A stretch of 64,000 bases of DNA from Nocardia tengchongensis (GCF_018362975.1 NZ_CP074371.1:186001-250000); one strand, 5' to 3'. Numbered from the stretch's first letter, positions 28,561 to 37,421 are shown. Numbers and translations: made by a program. The notes: generated by a model from the sequence alone, not told the origin.

Positions 28561-29114
28561 TGTGTTCTCCCTTCGTCGTATGACAAGACCACTCTGCGAG
28601 GACGGCGTTAACGAAACCTTGGGGTTCGCTTATCGACGGTTCGCACGATGCTCGACAACAGTTGGACGCGACTACTGTTCGAAAACGATCGCCGATCGAC
28701 CGCACTCGCCGATCACCGACACTGCCGCTCAGCTGTGGGCAACCCGTTCGAGACACCGCGAAGCAGAGTCGTGCCGCAGATCGCCTGTGCGCCAAACGAA
28801 GTCGGCATAGCTGAGGCTGTGGACGCGATGCAGGATGATCGGGTCTCGATGTCACGAAGGTGGCAATCGGCGAATGTCGTTCGCGCACTGCGGTGTCCGA
28901 TGTCTTACCCGTCGTCACCGATCAATGGCACTGAGAAGCCATGACGCAGAGCCACGGCCCACCGAGGCTGGGCCCGAGGGGTGGAAGGCGTATCACAGCA
29001 GGGCTTTTCGTCAATTCTCGGGCTCGGAGAAACTGCCGAGACGGCGCCGGGTGGCTGTGCTAGCCTCCATCCGGAGTTGCTGCCAGTGGGGCTGCAACTG
29101 GAGGGGAAAAGAAC
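28561..29114. other. 554-base region without a convincing gene
   Basis: No frame has a recognised domain. The last bases (GGAGGGGAAAAGAAC) form the ribosome site for the lectin gene. I see no strong palindrome or terminator. Confidence 0.45.
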
Positions 29115-29564
29115 GTGCTGAAAGGCATTCGTAGATCTGTCATTGTATTGCTGGCGGCTATCGCCGCATTGACTATAGCGTCGTCTACGGCGTCAGCTGA
29201 CAGCCTGCAGATCCGTAGTGGTATGAATGGTTTCTGTCTCGATATTCAGGGGGCGAACCCTGATCCGGCGCCCGTCGTCTCGTACCCGTGCAACGGTCAA
29301 GCCAATCAAGCCTGGTATTGGGACGGCCAGCAGATTCGCAGTGGTATGAATGGTTTCTGCCTCGATATCCAAGGGGCGAACCCTGATCCGGCGCCCGTCG
29401 TCACGTACCCGTGCAACGGTCAAGCCAATCAAGCCTGGTACAGGAATGGCGCGGAGATCCGTAGCAATCTGAATGACTTCTGCCTCGATATTCAGGGGGC
29501 GAACCCTGATCCCGCACCGGTCGTCACGTACCCGTGCAACGGTCAAGCCAATCAACGCTGGTAA
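29115..29564 (+). CDS. secreted ricin-type beta-trefoil lectin
   Basis: A 149-residue protein. The signal peptide VIVLLAAIAALTIASSTASA precedes exactly three 41-residue repeats, each with IRSGMNGFCLDIQGANPDP, PVV-YPCNG and QANQAW: the three lobes of a beta-trefoil (QxW motif in each). Each lobe has two cysteines. It probably binds sugars at the cell surface or on host or environmental glycans. GTG 29115 with GGAGGGG upstream. The protein is just the lectin, with no catalytic domain attached, which is unusual. Confidence 0.88.
   Translation: MLKGIRRSVIVLLAAIAALTIASSTASADSLQIRSGMNGFCLDIQGANPDPAPVVSYPCNGQANQAWYWDGQQIRSGMNGFCLDIQGANPDPAPVVTYPCNGQANQAWYRNGAEIRSNLNDFCLDIQGANPDPAPVVTYPCNGQANQRW
29211..29564 (+). 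repeat. near-identical triplication of 123-bp lectin lobe
   Basis: Copies begin at 29211, 29334 and 29457, spaced exactly 123 bases. Copies 1 and 2 differ at only a few sites over their first 100 bases; copy 3 differs mainly at its start. This implies recent duplication or gene conversion. Confidence 0.85.
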
Positions 29565-29961
29565 ATCTATTGCGGGCAAAATCCGGAAAGTTCCTGACCT
29601 TCTGGTAGATCGCTCCGAACACAACAACTTCGGCAAGCGCGAATCCAGGGGGACGACGTGCCGCTACGGTTCGCCTGGTGGAATTGCCTGTGGGGGAGCG
29701 TCGGCTGCTGCTTCGTGAGCATGTCGCGAACAGTCCAGCGCGAGTCGCAGCAACTCGGATGCACTGTCATAGCCGCTGACCGCGCTGACCGAACCGGCCA
29801 GTGAGAGGCAGTCGAAGGTCAACTGGCCCTGCTGGATCCGTCGCCGGCGGAACGCATCATTTGCAGTGTGAGTACGGCCTGAACCCGTACACCGAGGTGG
29901 AGTCGGAGGCTGAGCAAGATCGGTCAAGCGGGCTTCGGCGCCGCGTTGGCAGACTTGTCGT
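29565..29961. other. 397-base region without a convincing gene
   Basis: No supported gene. A stretch near 29770-29803 resembles 33590-33620 (both contain GCCGCTGA-CGCGCTGACCG, then ACCGG), which hints at shared ancestry of two degraded intergenic segments. Confidence 0.4.
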
Positions 29962-30891
29962 GTGGCCAAGACCGGACGAGATCGACTACGCGAACTGCTC
30001 GACGCGGTGCTGGACGAGAACAACACCACGCTCGGTGCGATGGCGGCTGATGCCTTCGTTTCCCCGTTCCATTTCACCCGGCAGTTCTCGCGCGGTATCG
30101 GCGAGCCGCCGGTGGCGCTGAAGCGGCGAGTGCTGCTGGAGCGGGCGGCATGGGAGCTGTCGACGGGTAAGTCGGTGACCGACGTCGCGTTCGCGGCCGG
30201 GTACGACTCGGTGGAAGGTTTCAGCCGCGCGTTCAGCGCCGCCTTCGGGCATCCGCCGAGCCTGACTCCCGCGGACGAACGCCGACGGTGGTTGCCCGCG
30301 AGCAATGGCATCCACTTTCACCCGCCCATGTCGCTGTGGGTGACGAGTGCGCCGAAAGAACAGGCTGTGCTGGATCCCACGACCTTGCTGATCCATCACG
30401 ATATCGACGACACCCGCGAACTCCTCAGCATGGCAGCGCAACTCGACCAATCGCAGTACCGGCGGGTGCGATTTCCGGGCCTGCTGGTGGAGTCGTTCCG
30501 GGGGCCCGAGGAATCTATCGCCACCGTGCTCGCCCATCTCATCGAGTCGAAAGAGGTGTGGCTGGCCGCGATCGACGGCGAGGACATCCCGACAGCCGCC
30601 GACGACACTCTCCCGGAATTGGTGAAACGCCATGAGCGCGTGGCGGTTCGGTGGCTGGATACCATCCGCGATCTCACCCGGCGTGGCGGGTGGGACGACA
30701 CCCTGATCGATGCGCTGTGCGAGCCGCCGCAGAGCTTCGTCATCGGCAGCGTGATCGCCCACATCCTCAGCTACTCCACCCACCGCAGGTATCTCGTACG
30801 GCATTGGCTGCGAACCGAGTTATCCATCGCCGGAACCGAAATCGGAGACGGCGATCCCATCGAATGGCTACACCAGAGAGGATTGACGTGA
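29962..30891 (+). CDS. AraC-type HTH fused to DinB-like domain
   Basis: A 309-residue protein. Residues 1-105 contain an AraC DNA-binding domain (PFHFTRQFSRGIGEPPVALKRRVLLERAAWEL and VTDVAFAAGYDSVEGFSRAFSAAFG). The C-terminal 170 residues form a DinB-like four-helix domain (RELLSMAAQLDQSQY, ATVLAHLIESKEVWLAAI, AHILSYSTHRRYLV) with His residues suited to metal binding. The GTG start at 29962 lacks a clear ribosome site. Its stop overlaps the next gene (GTGA), so both are coupled and probably act together. Confidence 0.85.
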   Translation: MAKTGRDRLRELLDAVLDENNTTLGAMAADAFVSPFHFTRQFSRGIGEPPVALKRRVLLERAAWELSTGKSVTDVAFAAGYDSVEGFSRAFSAAFGHPPSLTPADERRRWLPASNGIHFHPPMSLWVTSAPKEQAVLDPTTLLIHHDIDDTRELLSMAAQLDQSQYRRVRFPGLLVESFRGPEESIATVLAHLIESKEVWLAAIDGEDIPTAADDTLPELVKRHERVAVRWLDTIRDLTRRGGWDDTLIDALCEPPQSFVIGSVIAHILSYSTHRRYLVRHWLRTELSIAGTEIGDGDPIEWLHQRGLT

Positions 30892-31421
30892 CCTTCAAGA
30901 CCGTCTACCACACCGCTACCAGCCTCGACGGCTTCCTGGCGACCCCCGATCACAACCTGGATTGGCTGCTGTCTCGGCAGGTCGACTGGGACGGCCCGCT
31001 GGGACTGAACCGGTTCGCGGCCGGTGCGGGCGCGATCGCCATGGGCGCGAGCACCTATCAATGGATCAATGCGAATTCCACCGAGCCCTGGCCTTACAAC
31101 ATGCCGACCTGGGTGTTCACCCATCGCGAGTTCCCGGCCTTCGACGACGGCCGCGACGTCCGATTGACCTCGAAGCCGGTGGAGGTCGTACACCAGGAGA
31201 TGGCCGCGGCCGCCGACGGCAAAGACCTCTGGCTGATGGGCGGCGGCGAGCTGGTCGGTCAATTCGCCGATCAGGGCCTGCTGGACGAAATCATCGTCTC
31301 CATCGCCCCCGTCACGCTGGGTGCGGGCGCACCCCTGCTCCCCCGCCGTCTCGAACTGAAGACCACCGAAGTCGCCCACAACGGCGAATTCGCCTGCGTG
31401 CGTTACTCGGTCGTGCGCTGA
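30888..31421 (+). CDS. dihydrofolate reductase/RibD C-terminal family protein
   Basis: A 177-residue protein of the RibD-C/DHFR-like family: YHTATSLDGFLATPDHNLDWL at the N terminus, then GAIAMGASTYQWI, PTWVFTHREFP and KDLWLMGGGELVGQFADQGLLDEIIVSIAPVTLGAG. Such proteins bind NADPH and their real substrates are mostly unknown. The GTG start at 30888 is embedded in the stop of the AraC/DinB gene and preceded by GAGAGG. Confidence 0.88.
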   Translation: MTFKTVYHTATSLDGFLATPDHNLDWLLSRQVDWDGPLGLNRFAAGAGAIAMGASTYQWINANSTEPWPYNMPTWVFTHREFPAFDDGRDVRLTSKPVEVVHQEMAAAADGKDLWLMGGGELVGQFADQGLLDEIIVSIAPVTLGAGAPLLPRRLELKTTEVAHNGEFACVRYSVVR

Positions 31422-31894
31422 CGCCCCACCATCCCATTCATCGCGGCAAGGATTTCGGAATATGGCATACAAATTGTCGCGCAACGTGATTCGTGGCGGC
31501 GACCCGATCCGCTACCCCTGTATGTGGCCATGATGTTCCTCAGTATGTCGTTCCAACTGCTGACCGGACATGGATTCTGACCCGACCTCGTCGAGCACCC
31601 GAGCCGCAAGGTTTGTCCATATGTAGTGAAAAGCCTGACAGGTAAAGGAATCCGACAAATGGCGAAGAACACGGTCACCGCGTATCACGCACCGTCGGCA
31701 AGGGCACGAAGATCGCGCTCGTGCGCTCATAACGCTTCCGGCTCCGCTCGAACGGTGGTTCGCCGTCGTCACCTTTCGGATCGAGGGGCTTGCTCGGTTA
31801 GCACGGCCGTGCAGACGCTCACCGACGAAATGGCGGAACTCGAGTATTTGGCGGTGGGAGCGCTGTTCGCCAACGCGAAGTGTTCTGGGGTGGG
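31422..31894. other. 473-base region without a convincing gene
   Basis: A short plus-strand frame at 31626-31913 exists, but its Arg/Ser-rich translation, lack of ribosome site and overlap with the TetR gene argue against it. No obvious terminator. Confidence 0.4.
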
Positions 31895-32488
31895 TTATCG
31901 GTCTGTGCCGTAGCGGAGCCCGTCGAGGAGCAGATCGAGCAGGCTGCCGGCTCGTTCGCGTTGGTCGGGAGCGCTGGTGACCAGTGCGATGCCGGCGAGG
32001 CTGAAGCCGACGTCGAGGGGGTCGACGTCCGAGCGCAGGAGGCCTGCTTCGGCTCCGGCGTGCAGCAGGGCGGCGATCGCGGCGCCGAGCTTGTCGAGGG
32101 TCTCGGCGAACGGGTCGGCGCCGGAAGCGACCGCCGCCCTCAGGGCGTCGGCCATGCCATGCTTGGCTGCCAGGTAATCGATGAACCTGTCCATCCACAG
32201 ACGTAGAGCCCGGTCCGGGGCGAGTTCGGCCAGCAGCTCGGCGGCGCTGTCACAGACGCGAGCCAGTTCGTTGCGATAGGCCGCCTCAACCAGCTCTTCA
32301 CGGGTGGGGAAGTGGCGGTAGAGCGTGGCCGAGCCGACACCGGCGGCTTTGGCGATCGTGTCGATGGGAACGTCCGCGCCTCGTTCGGAGAAGACCCGCA
32401 CCGCCGTTTCGAGGATGCGCTCCCGGTTGCGGCGGGCATCGGCGCGTAACGCGCCCTGGTGGTTGGTGGTCGAGGCCGCTTCCTTCAT
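31895..32488 (-). CDS. TetR-family transcriptional regulator
   Basis: A 197-residue regulator: helix-turn-helix RERILETAVRVFSERGADVPIDTIAKAAGVGSATLYRHFPTREELVEAAY and a ligand domain with LLAELAPDRALRLWMDRFIDYL. ATG 32488 has no Shine-Dalgarno but sits six bases after TACACT on the minus strand, a leaderless promoter. It is divergent from an SDR gene, and the two palindromes between them are its likely operators. Confidence 0.9.
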   Translation of the reverse strand: MKEAASTTNHQGALRADARRNRERILETAVRVFSERGADVPIDTIAKAAGVGSATLYRHFPTREELVEAAYRNELARVCDSAAELLAELAPDRALRLWMDRFIDYLAAKHGMADALRAAVASGADPFAETLDKLGAAIAALLHAGAEAGLLRSDVDPLDVGFSLAGIALVTSAPDQRERAGSLLDLLLDGLRYGTDR

Positions 32489-32511
32489 GTGATCAGTGTA
32501 ACTGGACAACC

Positions 32512-32555
32512 GGGGAGTTCCCCAGTTAGCCTTTCATACAAATGGGGAACTCCCC
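32512..32555. promoter_or_regulatory. paired TetR operators GGGGA-N2-TCCCC type
   Basis: GGGGAGTTCCCC (32512-32523) and GGGGAACTCCCC (32544-32555) are inverted copies of one another. Each extends as a longer dyad (AAC-GGGGA...CCCCAGTT; AAATGGGGA...TCCCCATTT). They lie between the TetR gene and the divergent SDR. Confidence 0.8.
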
Positions 32556-32598
32556 ATTTAGGTTGAAGTCAGTTACCCGACAAACAAGGAGACCCCCT

Positions 32599-33444
32599 AT
32601 GACCACCCCGAAAACAGTCCTCATCACCGGCACGTCCTCCGGTATCGGCCTGGCCACCGCCATCGCCGCCGCCCGGGCCGGTTGGACGACCGTCGCCACG
32701 ATGCGTGACCTGAGCAAGGCCGAGAACCTGCTCGAAGCCGCCGCCGAGCACGGCGTCACCGACCGCATCCAGGTCAAGCGCCTCGACGTAGTCGACCCCG
32801 CGAGCATCGCGTCCTGCCTGGACGAGGTGATTGCCGAGCACGGCCGCCTCGACGCGCTGGTCAACAACGCCGGAGCCGGCCAGTTCGGCACCGTCGAACT
32901 GACCAGCCTCGACGACTTCCGCAACGCGATGGAGGTCAACTACTTCGGCGTCGTCGCCGCCACCCGCGCCGCCCTGCCCCACCTGCGCGCCGCCCAGGGC
33001 CGGGTGATCACCGTGACCAGCGTCGGCGGCGTCGTCGGCCAGCCCTTCAACGAGGCCTACTGCGCGGCCAAGTTCGCCGTCGAGGGCTTCATGGAGTCCC
33101 TCGCCCCGGTCGCGGCGACCGTCGGCGTCGATGTCACCGTGATCGAACCGGGCGCGGTCGCGAGCGATTTCATCGCCAACGTCGGCCTGGATGTGCCCGC
33201 TCTGCTCGCCGCCGCCGGGCCCTACGCCCCCGCCCTCGAGGCCTACATCGCCCGCACCCGCGACATCTTCACCAACGCCCAGACCCCGGCCGAAGCCGTC
33301 ACTGCGATCATCGACGCCCTGACCGGCGACCACCCGCCCTTCCGCGTCCAGACCTCGGACTGGGCCCGCGACTTCGCCGCCACCACGCTCGCCGACCTCG
33401 ACGGCTCCGCCGTCCAGACCCTCACCAACACCTGGGTCCGCTGA
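32599..33444 (+). CDS. short-chain dehydrogenase/reductase
   Basis: A 281-residue classical SDR: VLITGTSSGIGLATAIAAA cofactor motif, LVNNAGAGQFG, serine in VTSVGGVVG and YCAAKFAVEGF (Tyr and Lys). The substrate is unknown. AAGGAG precedes ATG 32599. Its promoter region contains the double TetR operator, making it the probable main target of the divergent repressor. Confidence 0.9.
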   Translation: MTTPKTVLITGTSSGIGLATAIAAARAGWTTVATMRDLSKAENLLEAAAEHGVTDRIQVKRLDVVDPASIASCLDEVIAEHGRLDALVNNAGAGQFGTVELTSLDDFRNAMEVNYFGVVAATRAALPHLRAAQGRVITVTSVGGVVGQPFNEAYCAAKFAVEGFMESLAPVAATVGVDVTVIEPGAVASDFIANVGLDVPALLAAAGPYAPALEAYIARTRDIFTNAQTPAEAVTAIIDALTGDHPPFRVQTSDWARDFAATTLADLDGSAVQTLTNTWVR

Positions 33445-33681
33445 ATCACCCGCTGCCCACCACGGCGCTGCACACCGAAACAGGACTGCGTGCCACCTCC
33501 GCCCCGCATGGGCGAGGCCCCCATGCGGTGATCCCGCGACCGACCGCCGCAGCCAATCCAACGACACCGCCCGAAACGCACTACATTGCCGCTGATCGCG
33601 CTGACCGTACCGGTCGGCGTGAGACTCCAGCGACCGAAACCTGTTGCAGTACAGAATGTCTGTCGCGGACGTGCGATGCAC

Positions 33682-33900
33682 CTATTCGTGTTGCCAGACC
33701 TGGATGGAAGACAGCAGGAGCAGGGCGGACTGTGCCGGGATACGTGCGACAGCGGGGATCACGCGCGGCAAGCAGCCCACTGAGAATCGTTCCCGCGATC
33801 GATCCGGCGACCATGATTGCCGCGAACCGGATGTTGCCGGACAGGACCTGGAAGCTGTTATCGCGGCGGTAGCGGGCGAAGGCGACCGCAACACCGAATG
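33682..33900 (-). pseudogene. remnant of TauE/SafE (TSUP) permease
   Basis: The minus strand translates as FAAIMVAGSIAGTILSGLL and, after a one-base shift, as RVIPAVARIPAQSALLLLSS then VWQHE and stop. This matches the last two membrane helices and C terminus of TSUP sulfite/organic-anion exporters. No N-terminal part is present upstream, so it is a decayed fragment. The rest of the gap (33445-33993) shows no gene. Confidence 0.5.
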
Positions 33901-33993
33901 CGGGACGTCTCGCCGGAAGCCTTGAAACTCTGAGCGGCGAAGCGGGACCATCGTTGTGGGGCGCGTTGTGGGCGCGCTGCCGGAGGTGCATCG

Positions 33994-34537
33994 ATGTCAC
34001 AACCGAACGCCGACCGCGACGCCTTGGCGGCAGATCTCGAGCGGGCGCGCACCGATTTTCACCACTTGCTCAGCACCACCGGTGATCGAGAGTGGGGAGC
34101 GCCGACGGACGGGACGCGCTGGACCAACGAAGAGCTGCTGTTCCATATGGTGTTCGGCTACATGATCGTGCAGAAACTCCTCGTCCTGCTGCGCTTGTTC
34201 GGCCACCTGCCCGCGGGCGCCGCCCGTGCGAATTCGAGGCTTCTCAACGCGGCGACGAGTCCGTTCAACCTGGTCAACTTCTACGGTTCGAGGCTCCGCC
34301 ACTCGGGTGTACAACCGACGCCGGATGGGCGCGAAGATGGACCGGGTCATCGCGTCGTTGCAACGGTCCCTACGTCACGAGACCGAATCGAACTTCGCGC
34401 GCGGAATGCAATACCCCGAGCGCTGGGACCCGTACTTTCGCGGCTATATGACCCTCGCCGAAATCTACCGATACCCGGGTCAGCACTACGACCATCACCG
34501 AAAACAGCTGACAGTCAGCGGAGTTCGGAAACCGTAG
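33994..34537 (+). CDS. DinB-family protein (frame broken)
   Basis: ATG 33994 follows CGGAGGTG. The first part (LAADLERARTDFHHLLSTTGDREWG, TNEELLFHMVFGYMIVQKLL) and the second part (MDRVIASLQRSLRHETESNFARGM, YMTLAEIYRYPGQHYDHHRKQL) together give a DinB four-helix bundle with the usual His positions. They are in different frames; removing one G from the run 34305-34307 joins them as RLRHSVYNRRRMGAK. About 180 aa repaired. DinB proteins are often metal-dependent thiol transferases or dehalogenase-like; the target is unknown. Confidence 0.8.
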
Positions 34538-34566
34538 CGAAAGCCGCGATCGTGCCGACCCGCCCC

Positions 34567-34598
34567 TTGACCTTGTACCTAGGTACAGGGTTGAGAAT
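34567..34598 (+). promoter_or_regulatory. MerR-type promoter and operator
   Basis: -35 TTGACC (34567-34572) and -10 GAGAAT (34593-34598) are 20 bases apart, over-long as in MerR promoters. A dyad CCTTGTACC-TA-GGTACAGGG (34571-34590, one mismatch) fills the spacer, where MerR would twist the DNA on binding mercury. Confidence 0.85.
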
Positions 34599-34604
34599 AT
34601 GGGT

Positions 34605-35006
34605 ATGCGATCCGGTGAGCTGGCCGCCCAGGCGGGTGTGAACGCTCAGACGCTGCGCTACTACGAGCGCCGCGGACTGTTGACCCCACCGCCGCGTTCC
34701 CCGTCGGGGTATCGCAGCTACCCCGACGAGGCGGTCACCAGCGTGCGGTTCATCAAACGCGCCCAGGATCTGGGTTTCAGCCTCGATGAGATCGAGGAAT
34801 TGCTCGACCTGGCCGATGGCGGACCCGAGGACTGCGACTCGGCGCGAGCCTTGACACGAAACCGAGTGGCGCAATTGGCGGAACGAATCGCGGACCTGCA
34901 ACGAATGCAGCAGTCGCTGACCGAACTCATCGCGACCTGCCAACGCCCGCGAGAACAGCGCAGCTGCCCGATCCTGACCTCCCTCCAGGAAGGTGAACAC
35001 CCATGA
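34605..35006 (+). CDS. merR: mercury-responsive MerR regulator
   Basis: A 133-residue MerR protein: SGELAAQAGVNAQTLRYYERRGLL winged-helix domain and GFSLDEIEELLDLADGG. Cysteines at 77, 112 and 121 have exactly the spacing (35 and 9) of Cys82, Cys117 and Cys126 in Tn501 MerR, the three Hg(II) ligands. This strongly supports mercury sensing. The ATG at 34605 lies six bases after the -10, so the message is probably leaderless; ATG 34599 is the alternative. The stop overlaps the merB start (ATGA). Confidence 0.9.
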   Translation: MRSGELAAQAGVNAQTLRYYERRGLLTPPPRSPSGYRSYPDEAVTSVRFIKRAQDLGFSLDEIEELLDLADGGPEDCDSARALTRNRVAQLAERIADLQRMQQSLTELIATCQRPREQRSCPILTSLQEGEHP

Positions 35007-36001
35007 GACTGGAGATCCTCCAAGTCCCTGACTGCCCGAATGTCACCGTCCTCGAGAACCGTATCCGGCAGGCGATCGCCGGTGAACCGATAGCTGTCGA
35101 CATCGAGCACCACGTGGTGACCGATCAGGAACAAGCCGTCGCCGCGGACATGACGGGTTCGCCGACCCTGCTGATCGACGGCCGTGACCCGTTCGCGGTG
35201 GCCGGATCGGTGCCGAGCCTGTCGTGCCGGCTGTATCCATCCGCGGACGGTCTCGACGGCGCGCCCAGCGTGCCCGCGCTCCGTGCGGCCCTGGGCCTGG
35301 CCGCCACCGACGACCCCGCCGGCACCAGCGACACCACGTCGTGCTGCCCACCGACCGGAAACGAGTCCGCCGCCGAGGCACTGAATTCCTGGCGAGCAGA
35401 TGCGCGGCCGGCCGACCCCACCTCGCACGCGGTGCATCAGGCGATCCTTCGCTCCTACGCCGACCGAGGCCGCCCGCCCACCATCGACGAGCTGTCGGAA
35501 GCTGTTGCGGAACAGGATGTTCCAACCTCAGCAGTGCTGCAAGAACTGCACGACGCCGATGTCATCCGCTTGGACGAGAACGGTGCGATCGCCTCGGCCT
35601 ACCCGTTCTCGACAGCCCCAACTCCCCACCAGGTCCGCATCGCGGACGGTCCAGTCGTGCACGCCATGTGCGCGGTGGATGCACTCGGACTGGCAGCCAT
35701 GCTCGATACAGACATCGAAGTCACCTCCAGCGACCCGCTGACCCATGCACCGATCACGGTCACCGTCCGCGACCAGCACCTGAGCTCCGACCCCGCAAGC
35801 GCCGTCGTATTCGTCGGAGGCCAAGCGACGCAAGGCCCTTCGGCCGACACCTGCTGCAACTACCTCAACTTCTTCACCGACCGTTCCACCGCGGCCCGAT
35901 GGGCCACCGATCACCCCGACATCGGCGGCGAGGTTCTCGATCTGCCCCAGGCACACACTCTCGGCAACCAGATCTTCGCGAACCTGATCGAATCACCGTG
36001 A
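35003..36001 (+). CDS. merB: alkylmercury lyase with N-terminal thioredoxin-like domain
   Basis: A 332-residue protein. The N-terminal 100 residues are thioredoxin-like (MRLEILQVPDCPNVTVLENR, DMTGSPTLLIDGRDPF), with further cysteines at 75, 114 and 115. The C-terminal domain is MerB: HAMCAVDALGL gives Cys223 and Asp226, and TCCNYLNFF gives Cys284/285, matching Cys96, Asp99 and Cys159 of the R831b enzyme. It cleaves C-Hg bonds in organomercurials. The fused thiol domain may relay Hg(II). No merA reductase or transporter is nearby. Coupled to merR by ATGA. Confidence 0.9.
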   Translation: MRLEILQVPDCPNVTVLENRIRQAIAGEPIAVDIEHHVVTDQEQAVAADMTGSPTLLIDGRDPFAVAGSVPSLSCRLYPSADGLDGAPSVPALRAALGLAATDDPAGTSDTTSCCPPTGNESAAEALNSWRADARPADPTSHAVHQAILRSYADRGRPPTIDELSEAVAEQDVPTSAVLQELHDADVIRLDENGAIASAYPFSTAPTPHQVRIADGPVVHAMCAVDALGLAAMLDTDIEVTSSDPLTHAPITVTVRDQHLSSDPASAVVFVGGQATQGPSADTCCNYLNFFTDRSTAARWATDHPDIGGEVLDLPQAHTLGNQIFANLIESP

Positions 36002-36050
36002 CCGAGCGGATCAGTGGGCGCCGATGACCACCAACAGTCGGTGGCGGCTA

Positions 36051-37421
36051 TCAGGATCCGTTCTTGGTGCTCAACGCTTGATTCGCGGCTGCCATGGCGA
36101 GGATTTCCGGTACATCCTCGGCCAGCAGGAAACCTGCCGCCACCGCCTTGTCGGTTGCCGCCCGGAATGCCGGGAGGTAGTCGTCCGGAGGGGGTCCCGG
36201 GAGGGGTCGCGTGCAGCCGAACATGATTGCCGGGCCGCCGTTCTCCTGTCCGAGCCCGGACAGCACGGCCAAGGGTACGTCCAGCCATGGTGTGCGGATG
36301 CCGCCCAGCGCGTTGCCGTGAACGTCCAGCACCAGTTCACCGGCGGATACCGTGAGCCGATCGGCCTGCGCCGGAGCGGGTCCGCCGTCGGCCCATTGGG
36401 ACAGCGCCGCGATGGCTCGCTGCACGACGTAGTGATGTTGCGGACCGGAATTGATCGGCTCGGGGAAATCGACGCCCAGTGGATTGCGTCGCGGCGCCAT
36501 CCGCTCGGCCAGTTCCTCCGCACTCAGGGAGCCCGAGTCGGTGAACGCCGCGCCGACGAGGTAGGTGTCCGCGTGCGCGGCGCCGGGCAGTTCCCAGAGC
36601 CGGAAGCGGTCGGAATCGGGCTGGCGGGAGCCGATCGATCGCATCAGGCCGACCACGTCGGTCTCGGTTTGGAGCATGAGCACCGGTGCGGTCGAATCCG
36701 CACGCACTCGCGTACCGCCGTCCAGCTCGTCGCCTCCCTCCCAGCCGGTCAGCGTGGCGGGGCGGCCCGGCCGCCCGTCGATGAGGTACGCGTCGTACGG
36801 CGAACCATGCGGCGCAACCGCATTCACAAATGTCACGAGCGTGGCCGCGGATTGAGACTGCCCCGCCGCGAGCAACTGCCGGGTCCCCGGCAGCAGCGTT
36901 CGAACCAGTTCTCCCGCCTGCCGGTAGATGTCGTAGCCGTAGGCATCCCCTGGATGCGACAGATCGGCGTACCGCACCGGATCCGACTGCTTCAACGGCG
37001 GCAGCACGACCGAGCTCCAGGTGTCGTCCCCCTCGGCCGCCGCAGCCATGACGCTGCCGCCGTGAATCGGCGCGTACTGCGCGGAAACCCCGACCCAGGC
37101 CATCCGGGACCGGATCAGATGCCGGTGAGCCAGCAACCAGATCGGCGGCGCGTCCGCACCGGAAGAGGCGTTGAGCCACTCCACGACAGCGGTTCCGCAG
37201 TAGCCCTCGACCGGCCGGTACACCACGAGTCTGGTCGTGAACGGCGCGAGACCGTCCGGCTCGGTCGCCCACTCCCCGTCGTCACCGGCCGAACCGGTCA
37301 AGCGGTAGGACCCGGCCGTGCCGGATAGGAAGTACTCCTCGGCGACGTAACCGACCTCGGACAGTGGGAAGAACGTCGAGATCAGGCTGATCGAACCAGT
37401 CACCGGACCGGAAAGCTCCAT
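36051..37421 (-). CDS. alpha/beta-hydrolase domain-containing protein (large, 456 aa)
   Basis: A 456-residue protein of the large alpha/beta hydrolase (PF20091-type) family: YRPVEGYCGTAVVEWLNASSGADAPPIWLLAHRHL, VGVSAQYAPIHGG, nucleophile motif AAGQSQSAATLVTFVNAV and ELPGAAHADTY with the His. No signal peptide. Members are uncharacterised esterases. It converges with merB, with 50 bases between (a small CCACC/GGTGG hairpin near 36023-36039). Confidence 0.82.
   Translation of the reverse strand: MELSGPVTGSISLISTFFPLSEVGYVAEEYFLSGTAGSYRLTGSAGDDGEWATEPDGLAPFTTRLVVYRPVEGYCGTAVVEWLNASSGADAPPIWLLAHRHLIRSRMAWVGVSAQYAPIHGGSVMAAAAEGDDTWSSVVLPPLKQSDPVRYADLSHPGDAYGYDIYRQAGELVRTLLPGTRQLLAAGQSQSAATLVTFVNAVAPHGSPYDAYLIDGRPGRPATLTGWEGGDELDGGTRVRADSTAPVLMLQTETDVVGLMRSIGSRQPDSDRFRLWELPGAAHADTYLVGAAFTDSGSLSAEELAERMAPRRNPLGVDFPEPINSGPQHHYVVQRAIAALSQWADGGPAPAQADRLTVSAGELVLDVHGNALGGIRTPWLDVPLAVLSGLGQENGGPAIMFGCTRPLPGPPPDDYLPAFRAATDKAVAAGFLLAEDVPEILAMAAANQALSTKNGS

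Noticed and set aside
28648..28944. 98-residue plus-strand ORF upstream of the lectin gene
   Set aside because: No start signal, no domain, and no coding pattern compared with neighbours.
29211..29564. CRISPR-like or intergenic repeat
   Set aside because: The 123-bp repeats are in frame and encode beta-trefoil lobes.
31626..31913. 95-residue plus-strand ORF
   Set aside because: No ribosome site, overlaps the TetR gene, and its translation resembles non-coding Arg/Ser-rich frames.
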